A DNA stretch of 17,522 bases from positions 1-17,522 of the forward strand of contig QIHH01000016.1 in the NCBI GenBank assembly GCA_003230195.1, written 5' to 3'. Positions 1 to 7,881 of the stretch are shown here, piece after piece (within the stretch, counting starts at the first letter, position 1; the number at the start of each line of letters is the position of its first letter). The position numbers and the translations under genes were made by a program. Under the pieces are notes generated by a model, which did no database searches, had not been told where the DNA came from, and was given only the letters and a program-made list of their open reading frames with translations. Source of the DNA: Gammaproteobacteria bacterium (lineage in GTDB: Bacteria; Pseudomonadota; Gammaproteobacteria; SZUA-140).

Positions 1-47
1 AAGGTGCGGCTTTCTCGAATGTGATCCTTTATGCGAAGGCGTGCCAT
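1..47 (-). CDS. mrdA: Penicillin-binding protein 2 (MrdA), N-terminal fragment cut by window edge
   Basis: Only the first 15 complete codons are present, reading MARLRIKDHIRESRT. This basic cytoplasmic N-terminus resembles that of many gammaproteobacterial PBP2 proteins, the elongasome transpeptidase that cross-links side-wall peptidoglycan in the periplasm. The position directly after mreBCD on the same strand fits, since mrdA (with mrdB/rodA) commonly follows mreD. The start is fixed by an in-frame TGA four codons upstream of the ATG. No strong Shine-Dalgarno sequence is visible, so translation may depend on coupling to mreD or to the tiny ORF between them. The catalytic domain lies outside the window, so the call rests on a short N-terminus and synteny. 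Confidence 0.6.
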   Translation of the reverse strand, partial: MARLRIKDHIRESRT

Positions 48-56
48 CTGCGGGTG

Positions 57-110
57 TCAGTGATTATGATGGTGGTATTTTACCAGCATGGTGCTCTGTT
101 TGCTGCTCAT
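57..110 (-). CDS. Possible 17-codon leader ORF between mreD and mrdA
   Basis: An ATG immediately follows the mreD stop codon, with an AGGG element 8 nt upstream inside the mreD end. It opens a 17-residue ORF, MSSKQSTMLVKYHHHNH, which ends in TGA 9 nt before the mrdA start. It is in the same frame as mrdA, so a single stop codon separates the two. It may be a translated coupling or leader peptide for mrdA, whose own ribosome site is weak, or it may be chance. The histidine-rich end is curious, but nothing else supports a function. Confidence 0.25.
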   Translation of the reverse strand: MSSKQSTMLVKYHHHNH

Positions 111-599
111 TTATGAGACCCTGAATTTGCGGCGCAGCGCGCGAAGGGTGATAAATACAATTGGCCAGGCGATCATGCTGCTCAGCGATGGTAACCAGTA
201 AGTGAACAGGTCGATGGGTTGGCCGGTGATTCCCTTTACCCATAGATGCAACATCTGGCTCAGTGAAACCAGTACAAAAACGCTTAAGGCCTGCTGCCAT
301 AAAGGAAAGAGACGTAGTCGTTGGTAAAGCTTTAGCGTGATGTAGGCGATGATGCACAGCGCGAGCGCATTTTCTCCTAGCAGGCCGATGCGTAATACAT
401 CGAGCAGTAGCCCGAGTGCCCAGGCAGTGCCAACGCCGATGCGATTTGGCAGCGCCATGCACCAATAAATGAGGACTAATGTGACCCACTCCGGGCGTAT
501 CACGGAGAGCCACTCTGGCAGCGGAAAGACGGTGAGTGCAAGAGCTGCGATAAAGCTAAAGATGATGACTTCGCTACCATGTGCTTTTTTATGGATCAC
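111..599 (-). CDS. mreD: Rod shape-determining membrane protein MreD
   Basis: This 162-residue, very hydrophobic protein has about five predicted membrane segments (roughly residues 10-30, 38-58, 62-90, 100-122 and 135-155) and a short basic tail ending RRKFRVS. Length and composition match MreD, the inner-membrane subunit of the elongasome that works with MreC, MreB, RodA and PBP2 in side-wall peptidoglycan synthesis. The GLLLDVLRIGLLGENAL stretch near the middle resembles the conserved family region. Its ATG overlaps the mreC stop by 4 nt (ATGA), which indicates translational coupling. The gene appears intact. Confidence 0.92.
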   Translation of the reverse strand: MIHKKAHGSEVIIFSFIAALALTVFPLPEWLSVIRPEWVTLVLIYWCMALPNRIGVGTAWALGLLLDVLRIGLLGENALALCIIAYITLKLYQRLRLFPLWQQALSVFVLVSLSQMLHLWVKGITGQPIDLFTYWLPSLSSMIAWPIVFITLRALRRKFRVS

Positions 600-1477
600 G
601 GGGTTGGTTCTCCCGCATCATCCAGCACGGCATCAGGGATATCATCATTTGTCTCGGGTGGATTGTGCCATACTAATAATACTTCACGTGCACTTTCAAG
701 TTTACCCGTTGGTTCTGCTTGAACCTCAGCGAAGGGTTGACCGGGATTGCGTGTGACCATGGTGACGCGCGCTGCCGGATAGCCGGGTGGAAAACGTCCG
801 CCGAGGCCCGAGGTGACCAGCAAATCGCCGACCTCAATATCGGCGTTGTTGGGTAAATGGGGCAGTTCGAGGCGGTTGGTTTCGCCTGTGCCCATTGCGA
901 TTGCGCGCTGGCCGCTGCGGTTCACTTGCACCGGCAATGCATGACTGGGGTCGGTGATCAGCATCGAGGTGCTATTGAACGGGGTGACATGAACCACCTG
1001 ACCTAGGATGCCGCTGGCGTCAAGGATCGGCTGACCGCGATAGACGTCATTGCGGGAGCCTTTGCTGATGACCACTTGCTGGGTAAAGGGCTTCATGTCG
1101 ACCGACAGTAGTTCGGCGATCAGTATTTTATCGCTGACATCAATGGATGAATCCAGTAGCGCGCGTAGGCGCATATTTTCAGCCGCGATTGAATCGAGTT
1201 TTTGTAGTTGTGTGGCATATAAAAACTGCTGTGCGCGCAGGCTGTTATTTTGATCAATCAGCGTCTGGCGGCTCGATAGCGATTCGGATAGCCATTCACC
1301 CACACCTGCAGGCAGGTTAATCAGGTACTGAATCGGGTAGATGGCAGTGGTGAGTACACTGCGCACACTTTCCATATGCTGCTGGCGGTGATCCATCACC
1401 ATCATCGTAATGGACAGAAACGTTAGGATGATCAGGCGCAGTGTGGTGGACGGCCCTTGGGCAAATAGGGGTTTTAT
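596..1477 (-). CDS. mreC: Rod shape-determining protein MreC, apparent ATA start codon
   Basis: MreC is a bitopic inner-membrane protein whose periplasmic coiled coil and beta domains scaffold the elongasome and activate PBP2. The first in-frame ATG (at 1405) would cut the membrane helix in half. The open frame continues upstream as IKPLFAQGPSTTLRL, which aligns with the E. coli N-terminus MKPIFSRGPSLQIRL, placing an ATA codon (1477-1475) exactly where the initiator ATG belongs. A GAGAGG ribosome site sits 6 nt upstream of it. From the ATA the protein is 293 residues: membrane helix about 13-31, coiled coil about 69-109, then the MreC beta domain with the SGLGGRFPPGYP region. The sequence shows no in-frame ATG, GTG or TTG in the few codons upstream. 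A sequencing error or true non-canonical initiation are both possible. It overlaps mreD by 4 nt. Confidence 0.9.
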   Translation of the reverse strand: MKPLFAQGPSTTLRLIILTFLSITMMVMDHRQQHMESVRSVLTTAIYPIQYLINLPAGVGEWLSESLSSRQTLIDQNNSLRAQQFLYATQLQKLDSIAAENMRLRALLDSSIDVSDKILIAELLSVDMKPFTQQVVISKGSRNDVYRGQPILDASGILGQVVHVTPFNSTSMLITDPSHALPVQVNRSGQRAIAMGTGETNRLELPHLPNNADIEVGDLLVTSGLGGRFPPGYPAARVTMVTRNPGQPFAEVQAEPTGKLESAREVLLVWHNPPETNDDIPDAVLDDAGEPTP

Positions 1478-1507
1478 AGGGCACCTCTCAGACGATACTC
1501 AATGACT

Positions 1508-1532
1508 TAAAAAAACCGGCTAGTTGGCCGGT
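1508..1532 (-). terminator. Intrinsic terminator between mreB and mreC
   Basis: Read on the minus strand, a perfect 6-bp stem ACCGGC/GCCGGT with a 6-nt loop is followed directly by a run of seven T residues counting the last stem base. This is a standard Rho-independent terminator placed after mreB and before mreC. It should lower mreCD transcription relative to mreB, a known need because MreB is far more abundant than MreC/D. Confidence 0.75.
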
Positions 1533-1538
1533 GACTTG

Positions 1539-1572
1539 AAGCCGCATCCATTGCCCTGGGTCGTGCGGCTTT
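1539..1572. repeat. GC-rich hairpin downstream of mreB
   Basis: An 8-bp inverted repeat, AAGCCGCA and TGCGGCTT, is separated by 18 nt and lies just upstream (in mreB transcription order) of the T-run terminator. On the plus strand it ends in TTTT, so it might terminate antisense transcription. It may also protect the mreB mRNA end. A third small hairpin, GCTATTC/GAATAGC (1584-1603), lies next to the mreB stop. Confidence 0.4.
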
Positions 1573-1609
1573 TCCTTGCTGACGCTATTCAATCATGAAT
1601 AGCGTGCGG

Positions 1610-2659
1610 TTATTCTACCGCAAAGATGTCGCCGTTGTGTTCATCAATCATGTCGAGCGCCTCACCACCGCCGCGAGCGACACAGGTGAGAGGGTCTTCT
1701 GCGATGATCACTGGCAGGCCGGTCTCTTCGGCTAGCAGTCGGTCAAGGTCTCGCAGCAGTGCGCCACCACCGGTCAGTACCATGCCGCGCTCGGCAATAT
1801 CGGCGCCCAGTTCTGGTGGTGTCTGTTCCAGTGCGGCTTTAACGGCGCCCACAATGCCAGAAAGTGGCTCTTGCAGTGCTTCGAGAATTTCATTGCTGTT
1901 AAGGCTAAAGGTGCGTGGCACCCCTTCGGCAAGATTACGACCACGTACTTCGATCTCTTTGACTTCCATGCCGGGATACGCCGCGCCAATCTCTTTTTTG
2001 ATCTTTTCAGCGGTCGCCTCACCAATCAAGCTGCCGTAGTTACGGCGAACGTAATTGATGATCGCATCATCAAAACGGTCGCCACCAATACGCACGGATG
2101 CTGAGTAGACAATGCCATTCAGTGAGATTACCGCGACTTCAGTCGTGCCGCCGCCGACATCAAGCACCATGGTGCCGCTCGCTTCACTGACCGGCATGCC
2201 AGCACCAATTGCGGCGGCCATCGGCTCTTCAATCAGATAAACCTCTCGTGCACCTGCGCCTGCAGCGGACTCTTTGATGGCGCGACGCTCAACTTGAGTT
2301 GAACCACAGGGAACGCAGATCAGCACGCGTGGGCTGGGGCGCAGGAATTTGTTTTCATGTACTTTACGGATGAAGTGCTGCAACATTTTTTCGGTCACGG
2401 TGAAATCAGCGATCACGCCATCTTTCAGCGGGCGAATAGCAACGATGTTTCCGGGTGTACGCCCAATCATCAGTTTTGCTTCGGTACCAACGGCCGCAAT
2501 TGAGCGGGGGCTACCCGCACCACTTTCCTGGCGAATAGCGACAACTGAAGGTTCATCGAGGATGATACCCTGGCCGCGGACGTAGATCAGGGTGTTGGCT
2601 GTACCGAGGTCGATGGAAAGATCGTTGGAGAACATTCCGCGAAATCGTTTGAAGAACAT
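1610..2659 (-). CDS. mreB: Rod shape-determining actin homologue MreB
   Basis: MreB is the ATP-binding bacterial actin that forms membrane-bound filaments directing elongasome movement. The 349-residue length is typical. The N-terminus MFFKRFRGMF forms the amphipathic membrane-targeting segment. The phosphate-1 motif DLGTANT is at 17-23, a conserved EEPMAAAIGAG at 144-154, the phosphate-2 motif VLDVGGGTTE at 165-174, and the adenosine motif VLTGGGALL at 294-302. All nucleotide-binding motifs are intact. It is transcribed divergently from gatC and ends in the hairpins and terminator that precede mreC. The ribosome site is modest (AGGATC, about 9 nt before the ATG). Confidence 0.98.
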   Translation of the reverse strand: MFFKRFRGMFSNDLSIDLGTANTLIYVRGQGIILDEPSVVAIRQESGAGSPRSIAAVGTEAKLMIGRTPGNIVAIRPLKDGVIADFTVTEKMLQHFIRKVHENKFLRPSPRVLICVPCGSTQVERRAIKESAAGAGAREVYLIEEPMAAAIGAGMPVSEASGTMVLDVGGGTTEVAVISLNGIVYSASVRIGGDRFDDAIINYVRRNYGSLIGEATAEKIKKEIGAAYPGMEVKEIEVRGRNLAEGVPRTFSLNSNEILEALQEPLSGIVGAVKAALEQTPPELGADIAERGMVLTGGGALLRDLDRLLAEETGLPVIIAEDPLTCVARGGGEALDMIDEHNGDIFAVE

Positions 2660-2693
2660 GGGGGATTTGATCCTGTGCTAAGTAATCGGAAAT

Positions 2694-2722
2694 ACTCTAG
2701 CAGCGGGTGACTATTAGAGCAA
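2694..2722 (-). promoter_or_regulatory. Candidate sigma-70 promoter for mreB
   Basis: On the minus strand, TTGCTC and TAGAGT are separated by 17 nt, and the -10 is preceded by TGC, giving an extended -10 element. It lies about 35 nt before the mreB ATG. The -35 match is poor, so this is a tentative call. Confidence 0.3.
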
Positions 2723-2783
2723 GCGTGTTGAGTTATTCGGCAGTTCAAGCTATTTTTTTAATTCGGCTTGTATTTTACCTATC

Positions 2784-2811
2784 TTGACAACGTTTTTGTG
2801 ACGAATATTTT
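2784..2811 (+). promoter_or_regulatory. Sigma-70 promoter for gatCAB
   Basis: A perfect -35 TTGACA (2784-2789) is followed after 16 nt by TATTTT (2806-2811). It lies about 90 nt upstream of the gatC ATG in the divergent mreB-gatC gap and points toward gatC. It is the best promoter match in the window. Confidence 0.6.
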
Positions 2812-2901
2812 TCAGCAAACTGCTCGAATATGGTAAATTCGCTGCCCTTGATGTTTTTGAATAGTTGAGCGGGATTTTCCGTCGGGTGAGAGAGGTGAGT
2901 T

Positions 2902-3189
2902 ATGTCAGTGGATCAGTCCGATATCACAAAAGTTGCGCTGCTTGCACGGCTGAAAATCGATGAGGCAGATATACCGCAGTATGTGGATAATCTGTCGAAC
3001 ATCCTTGGTCTGGTTGAGCAGATGAGTGAAGTGAATACCAACGATGTGATGCCGATGGCGCATCCACTCGATGCGGCGCAACGTCTGCGTGCTGATGAGG
3101 TCACTGAAACCGATCAGCGTGACAGCTTTCAGGCGCTGGCTCCACAGGTTGAGTCGGGCCTCTATCTTGTCCCTAAAGTGATCGAATGA
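2902..3189 (+). CDS. gatC: Asp-tRNA(Asn)/Glu-tRNA(Gln) amidotransferase subunit C
   Basis: GatC is the small (95-residue) subunit that wraps around and stabilises the GatA-GatB amidotransferase. The N-terminal region (SDITKVALLARLKIDEADIP) and the C-terminal ESGLYLVPKVIE are family hallmarks; the second matches the usual ending around F/Y-x-VPKVI. A strong GAGAGAGGTGAG ribosome site precedes the ATG. It is the first gene of gatCAB, divergent from mreB. GatCAB makes Gln-tRNA(Gln) and/or Asn-tRNA(Asn) by amidating misacylated tRNA in the cytoplasm. Confidence 0.97.
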   Translation: MSVDQSDITKVALLARLKIDEADIPQYVDNLSNILGLVEQMSEVNTNDVMPMAHPLDAAQRLRADEVTETDQRDSFQALAPQVESGLYLVPKVIE

Positions 3190-3249
3190 TCATTTTTGAA
3201 CTCGCTTATCCAACGCTATATATTTACTAGACGGCTCTGAATTATCGTT

Positions 3250-4704
3250 ATGCATACTAAAACTATTGCTCAATTGAGTGCAGCGCTGCGCAGTGGAGAA
3301 GTCTCCAGTGTGGAGCTGACGACGCTTTTTCTTGAGCGCATCAAGCAGCACAATCCGGCGCTAAACTGTTTTATCTCGATTACAGAGACACAGGCGCTTG
3401 AAGCGGCTGTTGCAGCAGATCAACGACTTAAGGCAGGAAATGGCGCGCCGCTGACCGGTGTGCCGATTGCCCACAAAGATATTTTTTGTACGCAGGATGT
3501 CAAAACGACCTGCGGATCCAGGATGCTCGATAATTTTATCGCACCATACGAATCGACCTGTACCGCCAGCTTTCGTGATGCGGGCGCGGTGATGTTGGGC
3601 AAAACCAATATGGATGAGTTTGCGATGGGCTCTTCTAATGAGACCAGCTACTACGGCGCGGTCAAAAATCCTTGGGACCAGGGGCGAGTGCCGGGTGGTT
3701 CGTCCGGCGGCTCTGTTGCGGCGGTGGCCGCGAGACTGGCGCCAGCTGCGACCGGTACCGATACTGGTGGTTCGATTCGTCAGCCAGCGGCGTTATGTGG
3801 TTTGACCGGGTTGAAGCCAACCTATGGGCGGGTCTCTCGTTTTGGCATGATTGCCTTTGCGTCGAGTCTTGATCAGGCGGGGCCAGTGACCTATAACGCT
3901 GAAGATGCTGCGTTAATGATGAATGTGATGGCGGGGTTTGATGAGCGCGATTCGACCAGTGTTGAGCGTGAGGTGCCGGATTACAGTGCAAATCTCGACA
4001 ATGGTATCAAAGGCCTTAAGATTGGCCTGCCTAAAGAGTATTTTGGTGAAGGGTTGGATGACAACATCGCACGCGTGATCGATGCTGCGGTCAAGGAATA
4101 CGAGGCACTGGGTGCCGTGGTCACAGAGATTAGCCTGCCTAACACCGGATTGGCGGTGCCAATCTATTATGTGGTGGCACCGGCAGAATGTTCGACTAAC
4201 CTGTCACGTTTCGATGGAGTGCGTTTTGGTCACCGTTGTGATGATCCGCAAGATCTATTTGATCTTTATACCCGTTCGCGTGGTGAGGGGTTTGGCGCGG
4301 AGGTGAAACGCCGCATCATGATCGGCACCTATGTGCTGTCGGCCGGTTATTACGACGCCTACTATCTGAAGGCGCAGAAGATTCGCCGCCTGATTAGCGA
4401 AGACTTTCACGCCGCCTTTGAAAAGGTCGATGTAATTATGGGGCCGACTGCGCCGGGCACTGCGTTTAAATTGGGCGAAAAGGCGGATGACCCAGTGACG
4501 ATGTATCTTTCTGATATTTATACCATTGCGGTCAATATGGCGGGCCTGCCTGCGGTCTCGATCCCAGCCGGTTTTGTTGATGGCCTACCGGTGGGTTTGC
4601 AGGTGATTGGTAACTATTTTGATGAGTCGCGCCTGCTTAACGTTGCGCATAAGTACCAGCAGGCGACCGATTGGCACCTGCAACTGCCAAAAGAATTTCA
4701 GTAA
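3250..4704 (+). CDS. gatA: Asp-tRNA(Asn)/Glu-tRNA(Gln) amidotransferase subunit A
   Basis: GatA is the glutamine amidase of the complex. It hydrolyses glutamine and sends ammonia through a tunnel to GatB. At 484 residues it has the family length. The amidase-signature triad is intact: Lys76 in AHKDIF, the cis-Ser in GGSSGGS (residues 149-155), and the nucleophile Ser175 in TGGSIRQPA. The conserved MGPTAPGTAF and NMAGLPAVSIPAG segments lie near the C-terminus. It starts 60 nt after gatC with a weak ribosome site and is followed by gatB 14 nt after its stop. Confidence 0.98.
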   Translation: MHTKTIAQLSAALRSGEVSSVELTTLFLERIKQHNPALNCFISITETQALEAAVAADQRLKAGNGAPLTGVPIAHKDIFCTQDVKTTCGSRMLDNFIAPYESTCTASFRDAGAVMLGKTNMDEFAMGSSNETSYYGAVKNPWDQGRVPGGSSGGSVAAVAARLAPAATGTDTGGSIRQPAALCGLTGLKPTYGRVSRFGMIAFASSLDQAGPVTYNAEDAALMMNVMAGFDERDSTSVEREVPDYSANLDNGIKGLKIGLPKEYFGEGLDDNIARVIDAAVKEYEALGAVVTEISLPNTGLAVPIYYVVAPAECSTNLSRFDGVRFGHRCDDPQDLFDLYTRSRGEGFGAEVKRRIMIGTYVLSAGYYDAYYLKAQKIRRLISEDFHAAFEKVDVIMGPTAPGTAFKLGEKADDPVTMYLSDIYTIAVNMAGLPAVSIPAGFVDGLPVGLQVIGNYFDESRLLNVAHKYQQATDWHLQLPKEFQ

Positions 4705-4718
4705 GGGGCGTAATTAAG

Positions 4719-6152
4719 ATGGAATGGGAAGTTGTCATCGGGTTAGAAATTCACGCCCAGCTTGCGACCAAATCAAAGATCTTTTCGGGTGCCTCGACCG
4801 CCTACGGCGCTGAACCCAATACGCAGGCGTGTGCTATTGATCTCGGTATGCCGGGCGTATTGCCGGTATTAAATGAGGAAGCGGTACGTATGGCAGCTAA
4901 GTTTGGTTTGGCGGTGGGTTCGCGGGTCTCTAATCGTTCTGTATTTGCGCGTAAAAACTACTTTTACCCTGATCTGCCGAAGGGTTATCAGATCAGCCAG
5001 TTTGAGTTGCCGATCGTCGCAGGTGGGCGATTGGAAATCCAAGTGGAAGGCGAAGATGCACGCATGATCGCCATTACACGTGCCCATTTGGAAGAAGATG
5101 CTGGCAAATCACTGCATGAAGGTTTTCAGGGTTTGACTGGGGTCGATCTTAATCGTGCCGGAACACCGCTGTTGGAGATCGTTTCTGAGCCTGATATGCG
5201 CAGCGCTAAAGAGGCGGTCGCCTATATGAAAAAGATTCACTCGTTGGTGCAGTATCTGGAGATTTGTGATGGCAATATGCAGGAAGGGTCGTTTCGCTGT
5301 GATGCTAATGTATCGATCCGTCCTAAGGGGCAGGAAAAGTTGGGAACGCGCTCTGAGATAAAAAACCTCAACTCATTCCGTTTTGTTGAACGTGCGATCA
5401 ATTTTGAGGTAGAACGTCAGATCGATGTGATCGAAGGCGGTGGTGAGGTGGTGCAGGAGACTCGCCTGTATGACTCTGATAAAGATGAAACTCGCTCAAT
5501 GCGTTCTAAAGAAGAGGCGTTTGATTATCGTTACTTTCCAGACCCGGATTTGTTGCCAATCGAGTTAGATGAAGCCTATATCGAAGCAGTACGCAGCATG
5601 TTGCCAGAATTACCGGATGAAAAAAAAGCGCGCTTTATGGCTGAACTGGGGCTGGCTGAATATGAGGCTAGTGTATTGACTGCCAGCCGAGAATTGGCCG
5701 ATTATTTTGAAGAAGCCGCCAGAATTGCAGGTGACGACGCCAAGCGCACCGCTAATTGGGTGATGGGTGATCTGTTGGGTGCGCTGAACAAAGCGGGCAA
5801 GGAGATTGCGGATAGCCCGGTCTCTGCAGCGCTGTTAGGTGGTATGTTGCAGCGTATCAATGACCATACTATCTCAGGCAAAATCGCCAAACAGGTGTTC
5901 GAGTGTATGTGGAATGGCGAAGGCAATGCCGATAGCGTGATCGAAGCAAAGGGACTCAAACAGATGACGGATAGCGGCGAGATCGAGATAATTATCGATG
6001 AGATTATCGCCAATAATCTAGGGCAGCTTGAGCAGTACCGTGCTGGAAAAGATAAATTGTTTGGTTTTTTTGTGGGGCAGGTGATGAAGATGACTCAGGG
6101 CAAAGCAAATCCGGCGCAGGTGAATGAGTTGCTGAAGCAAAAATTGGCCTAA
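4719..6152 (+). CDS. gatB: Asp-tRNA(Asn)/Glu-tRNA(Gln) amidotransferase subunit B
   Basis: GatB activates the side-chain carboxylate of Glu- or Asp-tRNA with ATP and amidates it with ammonia from GatA. The 477-residue product starts MEWEVVIGLEIHAQL, the canonical GatB N-terminus. An upstream in-frame TTG at 4671 overlaps gatA and is rejected as a start. Signatures seen are ARKNYFYPDLPKGYQISQ (77-94) and DLNRAGTPLLEIVSEPD (143-159, the PROSITE GatB pattern), with a helical YqeY-like tRNA-binding tail over about the last 140 residues. A GGGG ribosome site lies just after the gatA stop. No clear terminator follows. Confidence 0.98.
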   Translation: MEWEVVIGLEIHAQLATKSKIFSGASTAYGAEPNTQACAIDLGMPGVLPVLNEEAVRMAAKFGLAVGSRVSNRSVFARKNYFYPDLPKGYQISQFELPIVAGGRLEIQVEGEDARMIAITRAHLEEDAGKSLHEGFQGLTGVDLNRAGTPLLEIVSEPDMRSAKEAVAYMKKIHSLVQYLEICDGNMQEGSFRCDANVSIRPKGQEKLGTRSEIKNLNSFRFVERAINFEVERQIDVIEGGGEVVQETRLYDSDKDETRSMRSKEEAFDYRYFPDPDLLPIELDEAYIEAVRSMLPELPDEKKARFMAELGLAEYEASVLTASRELADYFEEAARIAGDDAKRTANWVMGDLLGALNKAGKEIADSPVSAALLGGMLQRINDHTISGKIAKQVFECMWNGEGNADSVIEAKGLKQMTDSGEIEIIIDEIIANNLGQLEQYRAGKDKLFGFFVGQVMKMTQGKANPAQVNELLKQKLA

Positions 6153-6450
6153 GTGACAGTTAACTGGCATGACTATTATTTTAATGATGAGGTGAAGCCG
6201 TTTGTTTATACTGGCTTTTTACCTGATTATGCTGAGAGGCCTTTAAATCGTAATAGTTTACTTTTTAATGTTTATTGCCGTTATTACTTAAGTATTAAAG
6301 TGCTGTTGCAACTCACTTTATGAATGTGACCTAGATAATGGGATACCTTGGTTTTAACTTAAGCTCCCCCAGTTTTTTTAGTTTGGGAGGGGCTGTAGGC
6401 TGGCTCGTTTCCCTGTGGTGCGCGTGCTTGAACGTACAGTGATAAATTGA
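6153..6450. other. Intergenic region between gatB and the TPR/ExbBD cluster
   Basis: This AT-rich, 298-nt gap separates gatB from the next gene. It contains a 10-nt palindrome CAGTTAACTG (6158-6167) just after the gatB stop and an imperfect hairpin at 6362-6394 (AGCTCCCCC pairing with GGGAGGGGCT around a T-rich loop). The hairpin is not followed by a T-run, so its terminator role is doubtful. A -10-like TAGATAAT sits near 6332, but I found no convincing -35 for it. The promoter of the downstream cluster is expected here but not identified. Confidence 0.45.
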
Positions 6451-7881
6451 ATGATAATTAAAAAAGCGACCATAGTTAGTTTGATGTTGGTGTCCCTGCT
6501 GTCTTCCATGGCATTGCAGGCAGGAACCTTGTCGTTACTTTCGCTTTCCGAAAACCTCCAGCAGCTTGATCAGCGTTATCGCGCCTTATCCTTTGAGCTC
6601 TATCAGCACTATGTTGATCCTGATGGTGGTGGGATGGGGACGATTAGTGGGCCGATGCGCCTTGAAACGCTTGTTGGTCCGATGCAACTTGAAATTAAGG
6701 CGCGCAAATATCTGCAAGATGATGAGCCTATTAAGGCGATTGCAACGATTTTTCAGAATAAAGAGCTGGTACTGAAAAAAGTGAAGCGCAGCACCATTAT
6801 GGGTTTTGTTGAGCTGATGCTTGATCATAATGAGTGGCAGATGGCGAATGAACTCTATGAGCATGTGAAAAAAACGGGGCTTGAATTTCAGGCAACGAAT
6901 ACCGCTTATCTTTTTGCAAAATTTCATTTTCGGCGTAATGAGTGGGCGCTTTGTCTGGCAGCCCTGCAGCAAATTTCAAAGGGAAAAATATCAGCTACCC
7001 ATATGGATTTTTATAATCTGATGTATGGCGTGTCGCTGCAACAAGAAGGGCATTATACAGATGCGATTGAATATTACCGCTTAATTACGCCCGCCTCAGA
7101 GTATCAAATTTATGCAACCTTGAATGAAGTAGGGTCGCAATTGAGTCGGGATGGTGCATTAGCGCAGGCGCAGCAACTGAAGGCGCACGTGCTGAATGAA
7201 ATATTGCCAATGCCTGATGAGATGCGAGACTATCTCACATTGATGGCGGGTTACCATTTTCTGGAAAATAAAGAGTATGAGGCGGCGAGAAAGGCATTTG
7301 GTCGGATCCCAATGAAGAGTCGCTATTTTAATCGCGCACTGCTAGCGGTCGCTTTTGCGGCGACAAAGTTGACGCTATATTCACGTGCGTTTAGTTACAC
7401 AACGATCTTAAAATCGAATGGATCAACGGATTTGGCCGCGGATGAGGCGTACCTGCTGTCAGCCTACATATTAGCGAAGAGTCGTCGTTTGCAAGCTGCT
7501 TCTACTGCTTATAGCGGTGCGGTGGGCTATTATTCTGAGCGTATAAAAAATGTTGATAGCTTTCTAAACCAGGAGTTGGATAGTGAATCTATTTTTGATT
7601 TGGCGAGCGATATTAATTTGATGCGTGAATACCCTGAGGCACGTTCGCTGTTTGACAATATGAAAAACTTGGGCATATTTTTGGTACGTAGTGATCTGTT
7701 TGTGCAGGATCGTGACTACTACCAACAAATTCGTGAGCTTTATAGTGATTACACCGTCATCGTTGAAGAGATGGTAAAAACCTATATGGTGAAGCGGCGT
7801 GGCCATTTAGAAAATTATCTTAGTCAGTCTCGTTTTGGCTTGATACAGATGTTTGATACAGGTGCTGAACGTGACGACTGA
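6451..7881 (+). CDS. Exported helical-repeat (TPR-like) protein, first gene of the machine cluster
   Basis: A 476-residue protein with a clear Sec signal peptide: basic MIIKK, hydrophobic core to about residue 22, and a cleavage site after LQA (about residue 24). The mature part is almost entirely alpha-helical with TPR-like pairs, for example around residues 150-165 (RRNEWALCLAALQQIS), 196-215 (GHYTDAIEYYRLI) and 270-290 (ENKEYEAARKAFGRIP). Its likely location is the periplasm; there is no lipobox. The start has no strong ribosome site, but the signal peptide supports the first ATG. It overlaps the next gene by 11 nt, so the two are coupled. I do not recognise a named family. The context suggests a periplasmic partner of the TPR lipoproteins and of the ExbB/ExbD/TonB-like motor downstream. 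Confidence 0.8.
   Translation: MIIKKATIVSLMLVSLLSSMALQAGTLSLLSLSENLQQLDQRYRALSFELYQHYVDPDGGGMGTISGPMRLETLVGPMQLEIKARKYLQDDEPIKAIATIFQNKELVLKKVKRSTIMGFVELMLDHNEWQMANELYEHVKKTGLEFQATNTAYLFAKFHFRRNEWALCLAALQQISKGKISATHMDFYNLMYGVSLQQEGHYTDAIEYYRLITPASEYQIYATLNEVGSQLSRDGALAQAQQLKAHVLNEILPMPDEMRDYLTLMAGYHFLENKEYEAARKAFGRIPMKSRYFNRALLAVAFAATKLTLYSRAFSYTTILKSNGSTDLAADEAYLLSAYILAKSRRLQAASTAYSGAVGYYSERIKNVDSFLNQELDSESIFDLASDINLMREYPEARSLFDNMKNLGIFLVRSDLFVQDRDYYQQIRELYSDYTVIVEEMVKTYMVKRRGHLENYLSQSRFGLIQMFDTGAERDD

Noticed and set aside
4671..4718. Upstream TTG start for gatB
   Set aside because: It lies inside gatA, and the family N-terminus begins at the ATG at 4719.
6362..6394. Hairpin as the gatCAB terminator
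   Set aside because: The stem has a mismatch, the T-run is in the loop instead of after the stem, and it is more than 200 nt past gatB.
7853..7870. TTG start for the large TPR lipoprotein
   Set aside because: No ribosome site precedes it, while GTG at 7871 has AGGTG at ideal spacing and gives a normal-length lipoprotein signal. The TTG start is not fully excluded.
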